A stretch of DNA of 23,039 nucleotides from Candidatus Staskawiczbacteria bacterium (GCA_943354455.1 CALRCB010000004.1:1-23039), one strand, 5' to 3'; shown: positions 1 through 6,179, numbered from the stretch's first letter. Program-made: numbers and translations. The notes: a model not told the origin generated them from the letters alone.

Positions 1-15
1 GGAGCTTAGTATCAG
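1..15 (+). repeat. GGAGCTTAGTATCRG repeat, copy 1
   Basis: GGAGCTTAGTATCAG, identical to the copy at 209-223 and differing at one base from the copy at 3526-3540. It starts at the window edge, so the true left boundary is unseen. It is followed directly by a long hairpin. Confidence 0.7.
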
Positions 16-53
16 AAACAAAAACTGCCGGAATTTTCCGGTAGTTTTTGTTT
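16..53. terminator. Hairpin resembling a bidirectional terminator
   Basis: A 16-bp stem (16-31 pairs with 38-53, one G-T pair) starts with an A-rich run and ends with a T-rich run, so it could terminate transcription on either strand. It directly follows repeat copy 1. The gene it would serve lies outside the window. Confidence 0.6.
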
Positions 54-58
54 CTCAC

Positions 59-81
59 GAGCTTGGGGAGGATTCGAACCT
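59..81 (-). other. tRNA 3'-end-like fragment (T-loop and acceptor side)
   Basis: On the minus strand this reads as GGTTCGAATCC followed by a short C-rich segment, the usual T-loop and 3' T-stem of a bacterial tRNA. The 5' T-stem, anticodon arm and D-arm that would complete a tRNA are not found next to it. It is either a degraded or partial tRNA copy or part of a tRNA-derived repeat or attachment site. It is not a functional tRNA. Confidence 0.4.
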
Positions 82-170
82 AAAAAGGGGTCGGGAAAAA
101 GTATTTTTCCCGTGGCGGAATTGTTCAAACCGAGGGGTTTGAAGGAGGAGCGAAGCGACGACTGGTTCAA

Positions 171-194
171 GCGCCCCGACCGCGGTCGGGGCGC
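171..194. repeat. Perfect 24-bp GC palindrome
   Basis: The half site GCGCCCCGACCG is followed by its exact reverse complement. It is strikingly GC-rich against AT-rich surroundings. It could be a recombination or protein-binding site, or a cruciform-forming arm of the repeat element. Confidence 0.75.
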
Positions 195-200
195 GGAATC

Positions 201-461
201 CTACCTGCGGAGCTTAGTATCAGATGTAGTAGCCTCAAGCACCCTGTTAAAGGGTGTTTTGAGTGTAAAAGAGAGCTTTTTTCCATCTAAAACAATGTTC
301 TGAAGTAAAAAGTTGAGAATTTGCCTGATATTTTTCTTCTGAATAAAGCGTGCTATCGCCTGATTCATCCAAATAAAGAGTAAAAGAGATTTCTGCCATA
401 AATTAAAACAGGGTCTTCTACCCTGTCCGTGAATTTTACTCCCAATAAAATAATTTCTCAA
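201..461 (-). pseudogene. Probable serine recombinase C-terminal remnant
   Basis: The minus-strand frame ends with IRQILNFLLQNIVLDGKKL, then SFTLKTPFNRVLEATTS. This resembles the C-terminal segment of large serine recombinases (resolvase/invertase family integrases), where a pattern like 'R..l...SN..ld..kl.f..k.PF..l' precedes the stop. The catalytic resolvase domain and the recombinase zinc-ribbon domain are absent, and the upstream part of the frame is not recognisable. It is therefore a remnant at best. The last codons (TKLRR) and the stop lie in the GGAGCTTAGTATCAG repeat and its flank, which suggests truncation by or fusion to that repeat. The assignment rests on motif memory only. Confidence 0.45.
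209..223 (+). repeat. GGAGCTTAGTATCRG repeat, copy 2
   Basis: An exact copy of the 15-mer at 1-15, at the right end of the palindromic element and overlapping the C-terminal codons of the recombinase-like remnant. With copy 3 at 3526 it brackets the ATP-grasp and peptidase genes in direct orientation. Confidence 0.7.
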
Positions 462-464
462 CTC

Positions 465-493
465 TGGACTTTTAGCGAAAAATAGGGTATAAG
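465..493 (+). promoter_or_regulatory. Putative promoter for the ATP-grasp genes
   Basis: TGGACT (465-470), a 17-nt spacer and TATAAG (488-493) resemble a sigma-70 promoter. The expected start near 500 leaves a leader of about 40 nt carrying the SD sequence of the gene at 541. Match quality is moderate. Confidence 0.4.
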
Positions 494-540
494 TATAGCC
501 ACGATTTTACTAACCCCGTTCTTTGACAAGGAGACTGAAA

Positions 541-1545
541 ATGAGAATTTTAATTCTCTACAACATCGCAAAAGTGTTGAAAAAGGGCGTGGAAACCGAC
601 CTGGCGTGCGAGCAGGAAATTACGATTATCGTTCCTTTGGTTGAAGCCATCCTCAAAGACAAAGGCTATTCTGTTTCTACGATGGGAACAGATTTCAACC
701 TCTGGGAAAAACTGAAAACTAGAAAAAAGAAAACTGACCTCGTGCTTAATTTGGCCGAGGCATTCGGCGGTGGCAACACCAACGAAACGCTCGTGCCAGA
801 GATGTTGGAAGCCCTTGAAATTCCTTTTACGGGAGCTTCTGGGCACAATATGCACCTTACGCTGGATAAAGAGAAAACCAAGCTGGTTCTTTCCCATTAT
901 GGTATTCCGATGCCAAAGCATCAGGTTTTCCGTGATGGAAAAGAAAAACTGATGAAGGGATTCAAGTTCCCGCTCATCGTCAAACCCATTCGTGAAGAAG
1001 CCAGCATCGGTATCTATCACGACAGTGTGGTGTCTTCACGAAAACAACTCTATGCGAAAGTGGCTACGGTGTTGGAAAAATACCGTCAGCCCGCTCTCGT
1101 TGAAGAGTTCATTGAGGGAAGGGAAATTTCCGTGGGTATCGTTGGAAACGAACCCGAAATTACTCTTTTCCCTGCTTTGGAATTTGTGTTTCCTGAAGCC
1201 AAATCCCCATTGGAACAGATTCGTTCCTACGAATACAAATGGGGTGGCAAGAAGGAACAAATGATTCGTGCAGACCTGCAAAGGAAAACTGTAAAGCAAC
1301 TGGAGCACTGCACTAAAGTTGCTTATACGGCTACCGAATGTAGGGACTACGCAAGAATGGATTACCGCCTGGACAATGCAGGGAATGTATATCTGTTGGA
1401 AGTAAACTACAATCCTGGTATTGGCCCAAACACGCACGGCCTCAATAACACGCTCACTATGATGGCGAGTTTTGTGGGATTGAGCTTTGAAGATTTCGTG
1501 GAAAGAATCATCCTGACTGCCGCAAAACGATGTGGCTTGTCATAA
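541..1545 (+). CDS. ATP-grasp ligase, D-Ala-D-Ala ligase-like
   Basis: 334 aa. ATP-grasp enzymes join a carboxylate to an amine or similar group through an acyl-phosphate formed with ATP. The order of motifs matches D-alanine-D-alanine ligase-like proteins: NLAEAF with GGGNTNE near residues 70-82, IPFTGAS near 94-100, the lid segment EEASIGI near 152-158, GREISVGI at 193-200, and the metal-binding end RMDYR (272-276) and EVNYNPG (287-293). The start chosen is ATG 541, because AAGGAG at 528-533 sits 7 nt upstream; the TTG at 523 lies upstream of that SD. A second ATP-grasp gene follows after a short gap, so the two probably form one operon. It need not be a cell-wall Ddl: the substrate cannot be told from sequence, and a role in making a peptide or modified amino acid is equally possible. 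Confidence 0.8.
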   Translation: MRILILYNIAKVLKKGVETDLACEQEITIIVPLVEAILKDKGYSVSTMGTDFNLWEKLKTRKKKTDLVLNLAEAFGGGNTNETLVPEMLEALEIPFTGASGHNMHLTLDKEKTKLVLSHYGIPMPKHQVFRDGKEKLMKGFKFPLIVKPIREEASIGIYHDSVVSSRKQLYAKVATVLEKYRQPALVEEFIEGREISVGIVGNEPEITLFPALEFVFPEAKSPLEQIRSYEYKWGGKKEQMIRADLQRKTVKQLEHCTKVAYTATECRDYARMDYRLDNAGNVYLLEVNYNPGIGPNTHGLNNTLTMMASFVGLSFEDFVERIILTAAKRCGLS

Positions 1546-1570
1546 CCCGTTCACCCGAAAGGAGAAGCCG

Positions 1571-1678
1571 ATGTTCAATACGATTCTGATTGCAAACACA
1601 GCAGAAGCATTCAAGGGAGTGCTCGTCAAAGATAAGGACACTAAAGCTGGTGCAGAACGAATCAAGCACGAGCTTTAG
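1571..1678 (+). CDS. 35-aa ORF, likely displaced N-terminus of the next ATP-grasp protein
   Basis: Starts at ATG 1571 behind a good SD (AAAGGAG, 1558-1564) and ends at TAG 1676-1678, whose last base is the first base of the GTG that opens the next frame. The translation begins MFNTILIANTAEAF, which looks like the first beta strand and loop of a pre-ATP-grasp domain as found in Pgm1-type peptide ligases. The long frame that follows begins abruptly and has no SD of its own. The simplest reading is that both parts belong to one protein, split by a frameshift near 1640-1678 (true mutation, sequencing error or recoding). The alternative is a coupled small upstream gene. Confidence 0.55.
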   Translation: MFNTILIANTAEAFKGVLVKDKDTKAGAERIKHEL

Positions 1679-2895
1679 TGTCCCAAAGAGCATTCTTCTG
1701 GGAATCAGACGACAAAATCGTGGTTACGCCACACCTGATTCCCGTTCCACTTTTTGAATTAAACAAATGGATTTGTGGGTTCAAGAATGTGGCAAATGTT
1801 GCTCCCTCGGTAGGAAACATAGAACTCTCAAACGCAATAGCAAGCGACAAGCAGTTGCGAGGCCTCATTGCCAAAGAAGCAAGAGGTAATCCGCAAATGA
1901 CGATGTCGCCCTATGCGATAACGAGAGATTTCCTGGAAATGTCAGAGCAATTCTCTGTTCAAACCAAAGAACGGCCGCCAAACAAATCGCTGTGGACGGT
2001 TGCCTACTTGGATTCAAAATCTGGATTTCGGGCAGAGATGCTCAAGCTGGCTTCTGAACACAAGGAAATCAAAATCCCACAAGGATTTGTGGCACAGGAT
2101 GCCACTGAAGCCTTGTTGATGGCAGAGTGGTTTTATGAGAATGGCCAATCCTCAATTCTGAAAGCTAACTTCGGTGAATCAGGATGGGGCATTGCAATAC
2201 TCAAGGTTGAGTCATATTCATCGCTTTCGGTGTTCAGAAAGCAGGTAAGAAAAATCCTGCAAAGCGATGTGATTTGGCAAGATACAAGTATCGTAGTGGA
2301 ACAGTTCATAGAACCCGATGCTTCGGTTGCTGGCGGTTCTCCCTCTACGGAAGTCTTCGTTGGCGAAGAAGGAATTTCTCTTCTCTATCATTGCGGACAA
2401 CTGCTCAATGATTTTGGCGGTTTTCTGGGTGTAGAGATTGGGAAAGGTGCTCTTTCCGAAACTCTGGCAAGAAAGCTAACAAGAATCGGAAATATCATCG
2501 GAAAATGGTATTGGGAGCTGGGATACCGTGGTTTCTTTGACATTGATTTTGTCGTTTCAAAAGATGGCGGAATCTATGTTGCCGAAACCAACACACGGCG
2601 AACAGGCGGCACTCATACCTACGACTTGGCAAGACATCTTTTCGGCAACAAATGGGAAAATGAGGCATATCTTTTGTCTCACGACTCATTTCGTTACCAC
2701 AAGAAGCGAATGGATGCTGAAAAAATCTTGCAACAAGTCAGTCCGCTTCTTTACCCGATGAATGGCGAGAAAAAAGGGATTATTGTTACCCTTATCAGTG
2801 AATGGCGTCCTGTGATGGGTTACATTGTCGTTGCCTCAAATCCTGATGAGGGACGGGAATTGCAGAAGCGATTTTTCGGGTTGTTCAAGAAATAA
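1678..2895 (+). CDS. ATP-grasp ligase, Pgm1-like (N-terminus in another frame)
   Basis: 405 aa from a GTG that overlaps the preceding TAG. ATP-grasp features are ILKANFGESGWGI (160-172), VVEQFIE (206-212), the carboxylate-rich metal site FDIDFVV (287-293) and AETNTRRTGGTHT (302-314). The N-terminal stretch KIVVTPHLIPVP (13-24) and the last 40 residues (GIIVTLISEW...) fit the pre-ATP-grasp and C-terminal domains of peptide ligases related to pheganomycin Pgm1; this family assignment is from memory. Such enzymes form peptide bonds between amino acids or onto peptide acceptors. Translation probably depends on ribosomes arriving from 1571, or the two frames encode one protein. It sits downstream of another ATP-grasp gene, suggesting two successive ligation steps. 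The product is unknown. Confidence 0.7.
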   Translation: MSQRAFFWESDDKIVVTPHLIPVPLFELNKWICGFKNVANVAPSVGNIELSNAIASDKQLRGLIAKEARGNPQMTMSPYAITRDFLEMSEQFSVQTKERPPNKSLWTVAYLDSKSGFRAEMLKLASEHKEIKIPQGFVAQDATEALLMAEWFYENGQSSILKANFGESGWGIAILKVESYSSLSVFRKQVRKILQSDVIWQDTSIVVEQFIEPDASVAGGSPSTEVFVGEEGISLLYHCGQLLNDFGGFLGVEIGKGALSETLARKLTRIGNIIGKWYWELGYRGFFDIDFVVSKDGGIYVAETNTRRTGGTHTYDLARHLFGNKWENEAYLLSHDSFRYHKKRMDAEKILQQVSPLLYPMNGEKKGIIVTLISEWRPVMGYIVVASNPDEGRELQKRFFGLFKK

Positions 2896-2899
2896 AGAA

Positions 2900-2928
2900 T
2901 TGATTTCAGTCAATTTAAGGGCTATACT
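2900..2928 (+). promoter_or_regulatory. Promoter overlapping a terminator, upstream of the C39-like gene
   Basis: TTGATT (2900-2905), 17 nt and TATACT (2923-2928). The -10 lies inside the left arm of the terminator hairpin of the preceding operon. The expected start near 2935 leaves a leader of about 18 nt, without SD, before ATG 2953. Confidence 0.6.
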
Positions 2929-2949
2929 AACCAGTATAGCCCTTTTTTA
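2919..2949 (+). terminator. Rho-independent terminator after the ATP-grasp operon
   Basis: Perfect 10-bp stem GGGCTATACT with loop AACC (2919-2942) followed by a T run. It ends 3 nt before the next start codon. Confidence 0.9.
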
Positions 2950-2952
2950 TTT

Positions 2953-3459
2953 ATGGAAAAAGATTTATTACCCGTAAAACCATTCCAAGAAACTCTGTTT
3001 AAGAGTATGTGTGGGCCAGCCAGCCTCAAAATGGTTTTTGATTACTACGGAATTGAGAAGAGCGAAGAAGAAATCGCAAAACTTGCTGGGACTACTGATG
3101 ATTTAGGCACCGATGACCAAGGAATTAAGAAAGCCGCAGAAGAATTGGGATTTACGGTAGAGATTAAAAACGAAAGTTCATTTGAAGATATTCAAGTTTA
3201 TTTGAGTAAAAAAACACCAGTCATCGTGAACTGGTTTACCAGAGGCCGAATTGATTATGATGATTCTCAAGTTCCCGATGGCCATTATTCGGTAGTTGTT
3301 GGATTGGACGATGAATTTATTTACTTGCAAGACCCCGAGATTGGAAAGTTACGTAAGATTGAGCGGGATGACTTTATGAAAGTGTGGTTTGATTTTACAG
3401 GCGAATACATTAAACCTGATGAACTCATTGTCAGACAACTCATTGCGGTTTCTAAATAA
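2953..3459 (+). CDS. C39-like papain-fold cysteine peptidase
   Basis: 168 aa, no signal peptide, so probably cytoplasmic or a free domain. The catalytic pattern of C39/papain-like peptidases is visible: MCGPASLKMV with Cys20, GHYSVVVG with His111, and LQDPEIG with Asp127; Gln12 may supply the oxyanion hole, though its spacing to Cys20 (8) is longer than usual. The full C39 transporter context (ABC and membrane domains) is absent, so this is a stand-alone C39-like protein. Possible jobs include cleaving or maturing a peptide, or hydrolysing an amide bond. It follows the two ATP-grasp genes but has its own promoter, so a functional link to them is only suggested by proximity. ATG 2953 is the only sensible start and has no SD. 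Confidence 0.75.
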   Translation: MEKDLLPVKPFQETLFKSMCGPASLKMVFDYYGIEKSEEEIAKLAGTTDDLGTDDQGIKKAAEELGFTVEIKNESSFEDIQVYLSKKTPVIVNWFTRGRIDYDDSQVPDGHYSVVVGLDDEFIYLQDPEIGKLRKIERDDFMKVWFDFTGEYIKPDELIVRQLIAVSK

Positions 3460-3525
3460 GGCTTAAATTATTCATTTCTACCTTGAATAGCTCCCAGTTT
3501 AAGGTTCGTAACGCATCATATAGGG

Positions 3526-3540
3526 GGAGCTTAGTATCGG
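3526..3540 (+). repeat. GGAGCTTAGTATCRG repeat, copy 3
   Basis: GGAGCTTAGTATCGG, differing at one base from copies 1 and 2 and in the same orientation. Like copy 1 it is followed at once by a strong hairpin. It marks the right end of the segment containing the ATP-grasp and peptidase genes. Confidence 0.65.
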
Positions 3541-3578
3541 AATTAAAAAATCACTGAAATATTGGTGGTTTTTTAATT
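3541..3578. terminator. Bidirectional-type terminator hairpin
   Basis: A 14-bp stem (3541-3554 with 3565-3578, one G-T pair), A-rich on the left and T-rich on the right, directly after repeat copy 3. It could end transcription from the C39-like gene. Confidence 0.7.
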
Positions 3579-3613
3579 TGTATTGCGTAAATAATCCCTT
3601 ATAAAAGCGCGCC

Positions 3614-3642
3614 TTTTACTTTTCCCTCATTTAAATTATAAT
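3614..3642 (+). promoter_or_regulatory. Promoter, leaderless type
   Basis: TTTTAC (3614-3619), 17 nt and a consensus TATAAT (3637-3642). Only 6 nt separate the -10 from ATG 3649, so transcription should start at or next to the start codon. Confidence 0.65.
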
Positions 3643-3648
3643 AAACAA

Positions 3649-4146
3649 ATGACAATAGTTAAAAGATTTTTTGACTGGTACAATAGTAATTATGATTTTC
3701 ACCTGCGACTGGCCACCCTGCTTTTTTCATTGCAGGTGGTTCACTTGGTTTGGCTTACCTGTAATGTGGTGCTCTTTAAGCTTTTTGGAATAAGTGTCTT
3801 TCCTCCAGAATTAAATTGGCTGATTGCCGCGGTGGATTATACGGAAATTCCCGCACTCATTACGGTATCATTAGTGTATATTAATGATATATTTTTAGGT
3901 AAAGGTACTAGAAAGGCATGTCTTTATTTGTTGTTATTAAACAGCCAATGGCTCCACATGCTTTGGATTACCGACGAAATTGTGTTGGAAAATTTTACTG
4001 GTCAAGCCCTCGTCGCTATTCCTGTCTGGCTTGCTTGGATTGCCATTTCCATTGACTACCTTGAATTGCCGGTAATGTATGACACCATTTTAAGAACCTT
4101 GCGATTAAAAAAGAATAATGCAAAAGAGGAAAGCGAATTTATATAA
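3649..4146 (+). CDS. Multi-span membrane protein with two-fold internal similarity
   Basis: 165 aa, mostly hydrophobic with about four to five membrane segments. The two halves resemble each other: HLVWLT (32-37) followed by AAVDYTEIPAL (60-70), and HMLWIT (103-108) followed by ISIDYLELPVM (133-143). The repeated His-x-x-Trp and Asp-Tyr-x-Glu-x-Pro elements sit in similar places in each half, 31 and 33 residues apart, which suggests a duplicated unit and perhaps a metal or cofactor site. I recall similar uncharacterised proteins in CPR genomes but know no function. The last 29 nt overlap the following nuclease-like gene, so the two are probably co-transcribed. The start is fixed by the leaderless promoter. 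Confidence 0.75.
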   Translation: MTIVKRFFDWYNSNYDFHLRLATLLFSLQVVHLVWLTCNVVLFKLFGISVFPPELNWLIAAVDYTEIPALITVSLVYINDIFLGKGTRKACLYLLLLNSQWLHMLWITDEIVLENFTGQALVAIPVWLAWIAISIDYLELPVMYDTILRTLRLKKNNAKEESEFI

Positions 4147-4888
4147 AGTTGGGCAGAAAGAAACCTTTAATGTGAGTCGGTCAAAAATCGACTTTTTTTT
4201 GGAATGTCCGCAGTGTTTTTGGTTGGATAGGCGATTGGGAATTACCCGCCCCGAAATGCCCGGTTGGTCGCTTAACAGTGCCGTGGATGCATTATTAAAA
4301 AACGAATTTGATTTATTGCGCGAGCAAAAAAAGCCTCACCAATTAATGATCCAGGCCGGAATTGATGCCGTTCCATTTTCCCACCCCGATTTGGCCATTT
4401 GGCGAGACGATTTTAATAAAAAATTGGGTGCCACGTTTTTGCATCAAAAAACTAATTTGAATATTTGCGGAATTGTTGATGATGTTTGGCAAAATACTAA
4501 AACAGGGGAGTTGCATATTGTAGATTATAAATCCACCAGCACTAATTACCCGATTTCTTTGGATAGCCAGTATAAATTGGGGTACAAACGACAAATGGAA
4601 ATTTACCAATGGATTTTTAAAAAAATGGGGCATAAGGTTTCGCCAATTGGTTATTTTTTCTTTGCCAATGGCCAGAAAAATTTGCCGGCGTTTAATGGAA
4701 GGCTAGAATTTAAAAATTCTATTATTCCTTACCATGGTAATGACGAATGGATTGAACCGGCCATTTTAGAAATTAAAAAATGTTTGGATTCTGATAATAT
4801 TCCAGAATCAGGTAAAAACTGCCAGCACTGTGCCTACCGGTCATTAATTCAAAAAGAATCTTTTAGAACACAAATAAGTTTGATATAA
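4118..4888 (+). CDS. PD-(D/E)XK nuclease-like protein
   Basis: 256 aa. The core nuclease motif of the Cas4/AddB/RecB-like PD-(D/E)XK superfamily is present: GIVDDVW (118-124), IVDYKST (134-140) with Asp136 and Lys138, and RQMEIYQWIF (158-167) with Gln159. Two Cys pairs, CPQC (30-33) and CQHC (235-238), lie near the two ends and may bind Zn or an Fe-S cluster, as in AddB/Cas4, though those use a one-plus-three Cys arrangement. No CRISPR array or helicase partner is near. The start overlaps the previous gene by 29 nt; the frame is well supported by the motifs, but an internal start is possible. Confidence 0.75.
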   Translation: MQKRKANLYKVGQKETFNVSRSKIDFFLECPQCFWLDRRLGITRPEMPGWSLNSAVDALLKNEFDLLREQKKPHQLMIQAGIDAVPFSHPDLAIWRDDFNKKLGATFLHQKTNLNICGIVDDVWQNTKTGELHIVDYKSTSTNYPISLDSQYKLGYKRQMEIYQWIFKKMGHKVSPIGYFFFANGQKNLPAFNGRLEFKNSIIPYHGNDEWIEPAILEIKKCLDSDNIPESGKNCQHCAYRSLIQKESFRTQISLI

Positions 4889-4889
4889 T
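4862..4889 (+). promoter_or_regulatory. Promoter at the end of the nuclease-like gene
   Basis: TTTAGA (4862-4867), 16 nt and consensus TATAAT (4884-4889). The -10 includes the end of the upstream gene, and only 7 nt separate it from ATG 4897, again a leaderless arrangement. The -35 is weak. Confidence 0.5.
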
Positions 4890-4896
4890 AAAAAAC

Positions 4897-5277
4897 ATGA
4901 AGATAAAAAATATTATCATATTAATCATCGTAGTTTTAGTTATTGTATCCGCGGTATTTTATTTTATACGCACCCAAGAAGATACTTCTGGCAGGTTAGA
5001 TGAATTTGCCAAGTGTCTTAAAGATAAAGGGGCGGTATTTTATGGAACTTTTTGGTGCCCTCACTGCCAGACTCAAAAAAAGATGTTCGGAGGTTCAAAA
5101 CAATACCTTCCTTATGTTGAATGTTCAACTCCGGATGGCAAGAAGCAGTTGCAAATATGCAAAGATAATGGTGTCATTAATTATCCTACCTGGAAATTTG
5201 CTGACGGTTCTATGACAAAAGGAGAAATCAGTTTAAAAGAATTGGCAGAAAAAACCAGTTGCCAATTACCGCAATAG
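4897..5277 (+). CDS. Membrane-anchored thioredoxin-fold protein, CPHC
   Basis: 126 aa. An N-terminal hydrophobic segment (about 5-23) anchors or exports the protein; the rest is a small thioredoxin-like domain with FWCPHC (Cys54, Cys57) and the cis-proline loop NYPTW (Pro97). CPHC is the active site seen in DsbA-like oxidants, and the overall pattern resembles thioredoxin domains that occur fused to VKOR in other bacteria. Four further Cys (40, 76, 88, 122) could form structural disulfides. It probably introduces or transfers disulfides outside the membrane, re-oxidised by the BdbC/DsbB protein encoded next. Reductant function cannot be excluded. Confidence 0.8.
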   Translation: MKIKNIIILIIVVLVIVSAVFYFIRTQEDTSGRLDEFAKCLKDKGAVFYGTFWCPHCQTQKKMFGGSKQYLPYVECSTPDGKKQLQICKDNGVINYPTWKFADGSMTKGEISLKELAEKTSCQLPQ

Positions 5278-5363
5278 AAATTAAAAATAATTTATATAAT
5301 TAATTACTCGGTCGGAATAATAAATTGTTATTTTTTATTTCTCTCTCCTTCGTAATTATAATT

Positions 5364-5912
5364 ATGCAAACAACAGATTTTATCACTAAATTACTAAGTT
5401 TAGGAGTTATTATCGGACAGATATTTATTTTGTGCGCGGTTTTGTATTTCATTTTTTGGCGTAAAACACAAAATTCTATTGCTGAATTTATTGGTAAAAG
5501 GGGATTGTTATTAGCTTTTATTGTTACATTGATATCTATTCTTGGCAGTCTTTATTATTCCAACATTGTGGGTTTTCCACCCTGCGAATTATGTTGGTTC
5601 CAACGGATTTTTATGTATCCGTTATTTTTTTTACTGGGCCTGGCTTTAATAAAAAAGGAAACCCATATTACTGTCTATGCATTGATGCTTGCAATAATTG
5701 GTGGAATTATTTCTCTGTACCACAATTATATGTATTACTATAACCAAGGATTGGATTCATTTTGTCAGTTGGGCGGTACGCAAGTTTCTTGTATTAAGCA
5801 ATATGTATTTGAATTCGGATACGTTACGATTCCCCTAATGGCGCTGACAGCCTTTATACTAATTGCTATTTTTTTAGTGGTATACAGGTGTCGTCGTACT
5901 CCAACAAATTAA
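5364..5912 (+). CDS. bdbC: Disulfide bond formation protein, BdbC/DsbB family
   Basis: 182 aa from ATG 5364. DsbB-type proteins re-oxidise the thioredoxin-fold oxidant and pass electrons to quinone. Both Cys pairs are present: PPCELCWFQRIFMYP (Cys74, Cys77) and CQLGGTQVSC (Cys134, Cys143), the latter followed by EFGYVTIPLMALTAF, typical of the Bacillus BdbC branch. About five membrane segments are visible. The frame stays open back to TTG 5325, but that would add a short hydrophobic extension; ATG 5364 (MQTTDF) gives the usual start. No SD is seen. The upstream CPHC protein is its natural partner. Confidence 0.85.
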   Translation: MQTTDFITKLLSLGVIIGQIFILCAVLYFIFWRKTQNSIAEFIGKRGLLLAFIVTLISILGSLYYSNIVGFPPCELCWFQRIFMYPLFFLLGLALIKKETHITVYALMLAIIGGIISLYHNYMYYYNQGLDSFCQLGGTQVSCIKQYVFEFGYVTIPLMALTAFILIAIFLVVYRCRRTPTN

Positions 5913-5938
5913 AAATTGCAGTAGTTGAATGATCGTAA

Positions 5939-5974
5939 AATAAAGCTAATATGATCTATCGGCTTTATTTTTTT
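5939..5974 (+). terminator. Terminator after bdbC
   Basis: An 8-bp perfect stem AATAAAGC (5939-5946 with 5962-5969) with a 15-nt loop, followed by a T run. Confidence 0.7.
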
Positions 5975-5975
5975 A

Positions 5976-6178
5976 GTGTTAGTATTTTTCGTTACTCCAA
6001 TAGCTCCGGTTTTTGCTGATACATTGGAAGATCCCTTAAATTCCATAATATTGGATTATCAGGAAACACCAGTGACGTGTTATTAAGCATTTAATACGTT
6101 AAACCCGATAAATTCATATTAAAATCAGCTACTACCCCCAGCCAATTGGTCCAAATTGTAAAAGAGGCGGTTAAATAA
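5976..6178 (+). pseudogene. Eroded ORFs between bdbC and atpB
   Basis: No full gene is present. From GTG 5976 to TAA 6086 a frame reads LVFFVTPIAPVFADTLEDPL and on, which looks like a signal peptide with an Ala-x-Ala-type cleavage site followed by a short tail. A second open stretch in another frame ends at 6178 with SQLVQIVKEAVK, like an amphipathic C-terminal helix. Together they look like the two ends of a degraded secreted-protein gene. There is no SD or promoter of the kind seen for other genes here. Alternatively the first ORF encodes a tiny exported peptide. Confidence 0.3.
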
Positions 6179-6179
6179 T

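Larger units (their letters stand above)
1..223. repeat. Palindrome-rich repeat element with tRNA-like fragment
   Basis: No credible protein gene lies here. The stretch contains, in order, a T-tailed hairpin (16-53), an antisense tRNA T-arm-like fragment (59-81), a perfect 9-bp stem CGGGAAAAA with a 3-nt loop (92-112), an 8-bp stem TTCAAACC with loop GAGG (124-143), a GAGCGAAGC segment (about 149-157) and a perfect 24-bp palindrome (171-194). It is bounded by two same-strand copies of GGAGCTTAGTATCAG at 1-15 and 209-223. An open frame from 112 to 303 reads through these palindromes but has no family resemblance and I do not believe it is a gene. The density of short inverted repeats suggests a non-coding repetitive or mobile element; its family is unknown to me. 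Confidence 0.6.

Noticed and set aside
1..225. A complete tRNA gene near the T-arm fragment
   Set aside because: Only the T-loop and 3' side are present; no anticodon or D-arm can be paired with it.
234..263. Hairpin after repeat copy 2 as a terminator
   Set aside because: The CACCCT/AGGGTG stem falls in the presumed recombinase codons and has no clean T run, so it is probably coding-derived.
112..303. Open frame of 63 codons through the left-end repeat
   Set aside because: It runs through palindromes and the antisense of the recombinase remnant, starts with GTG without SD, and resembles no protein family.
550..1437. Long antisense frames over the first ATP-grasp gene
   Set aside because: They lack family motifs and starts with signals, and lie opposite a well-supported gene.
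1..3540. CRISPR array from the three 15-mer repeats
   Set aside because: Spacing is about 210 and 3300 nt, the repeat is too short, and no cas genes are present; the nuclease-like gene at 4118 is not a clear Cas4.
5325..5363. Upstream TTG start for bdbC
   Set aside because: It would add an unusual hydrophobic extension; ATG 5364 gives the normal start.
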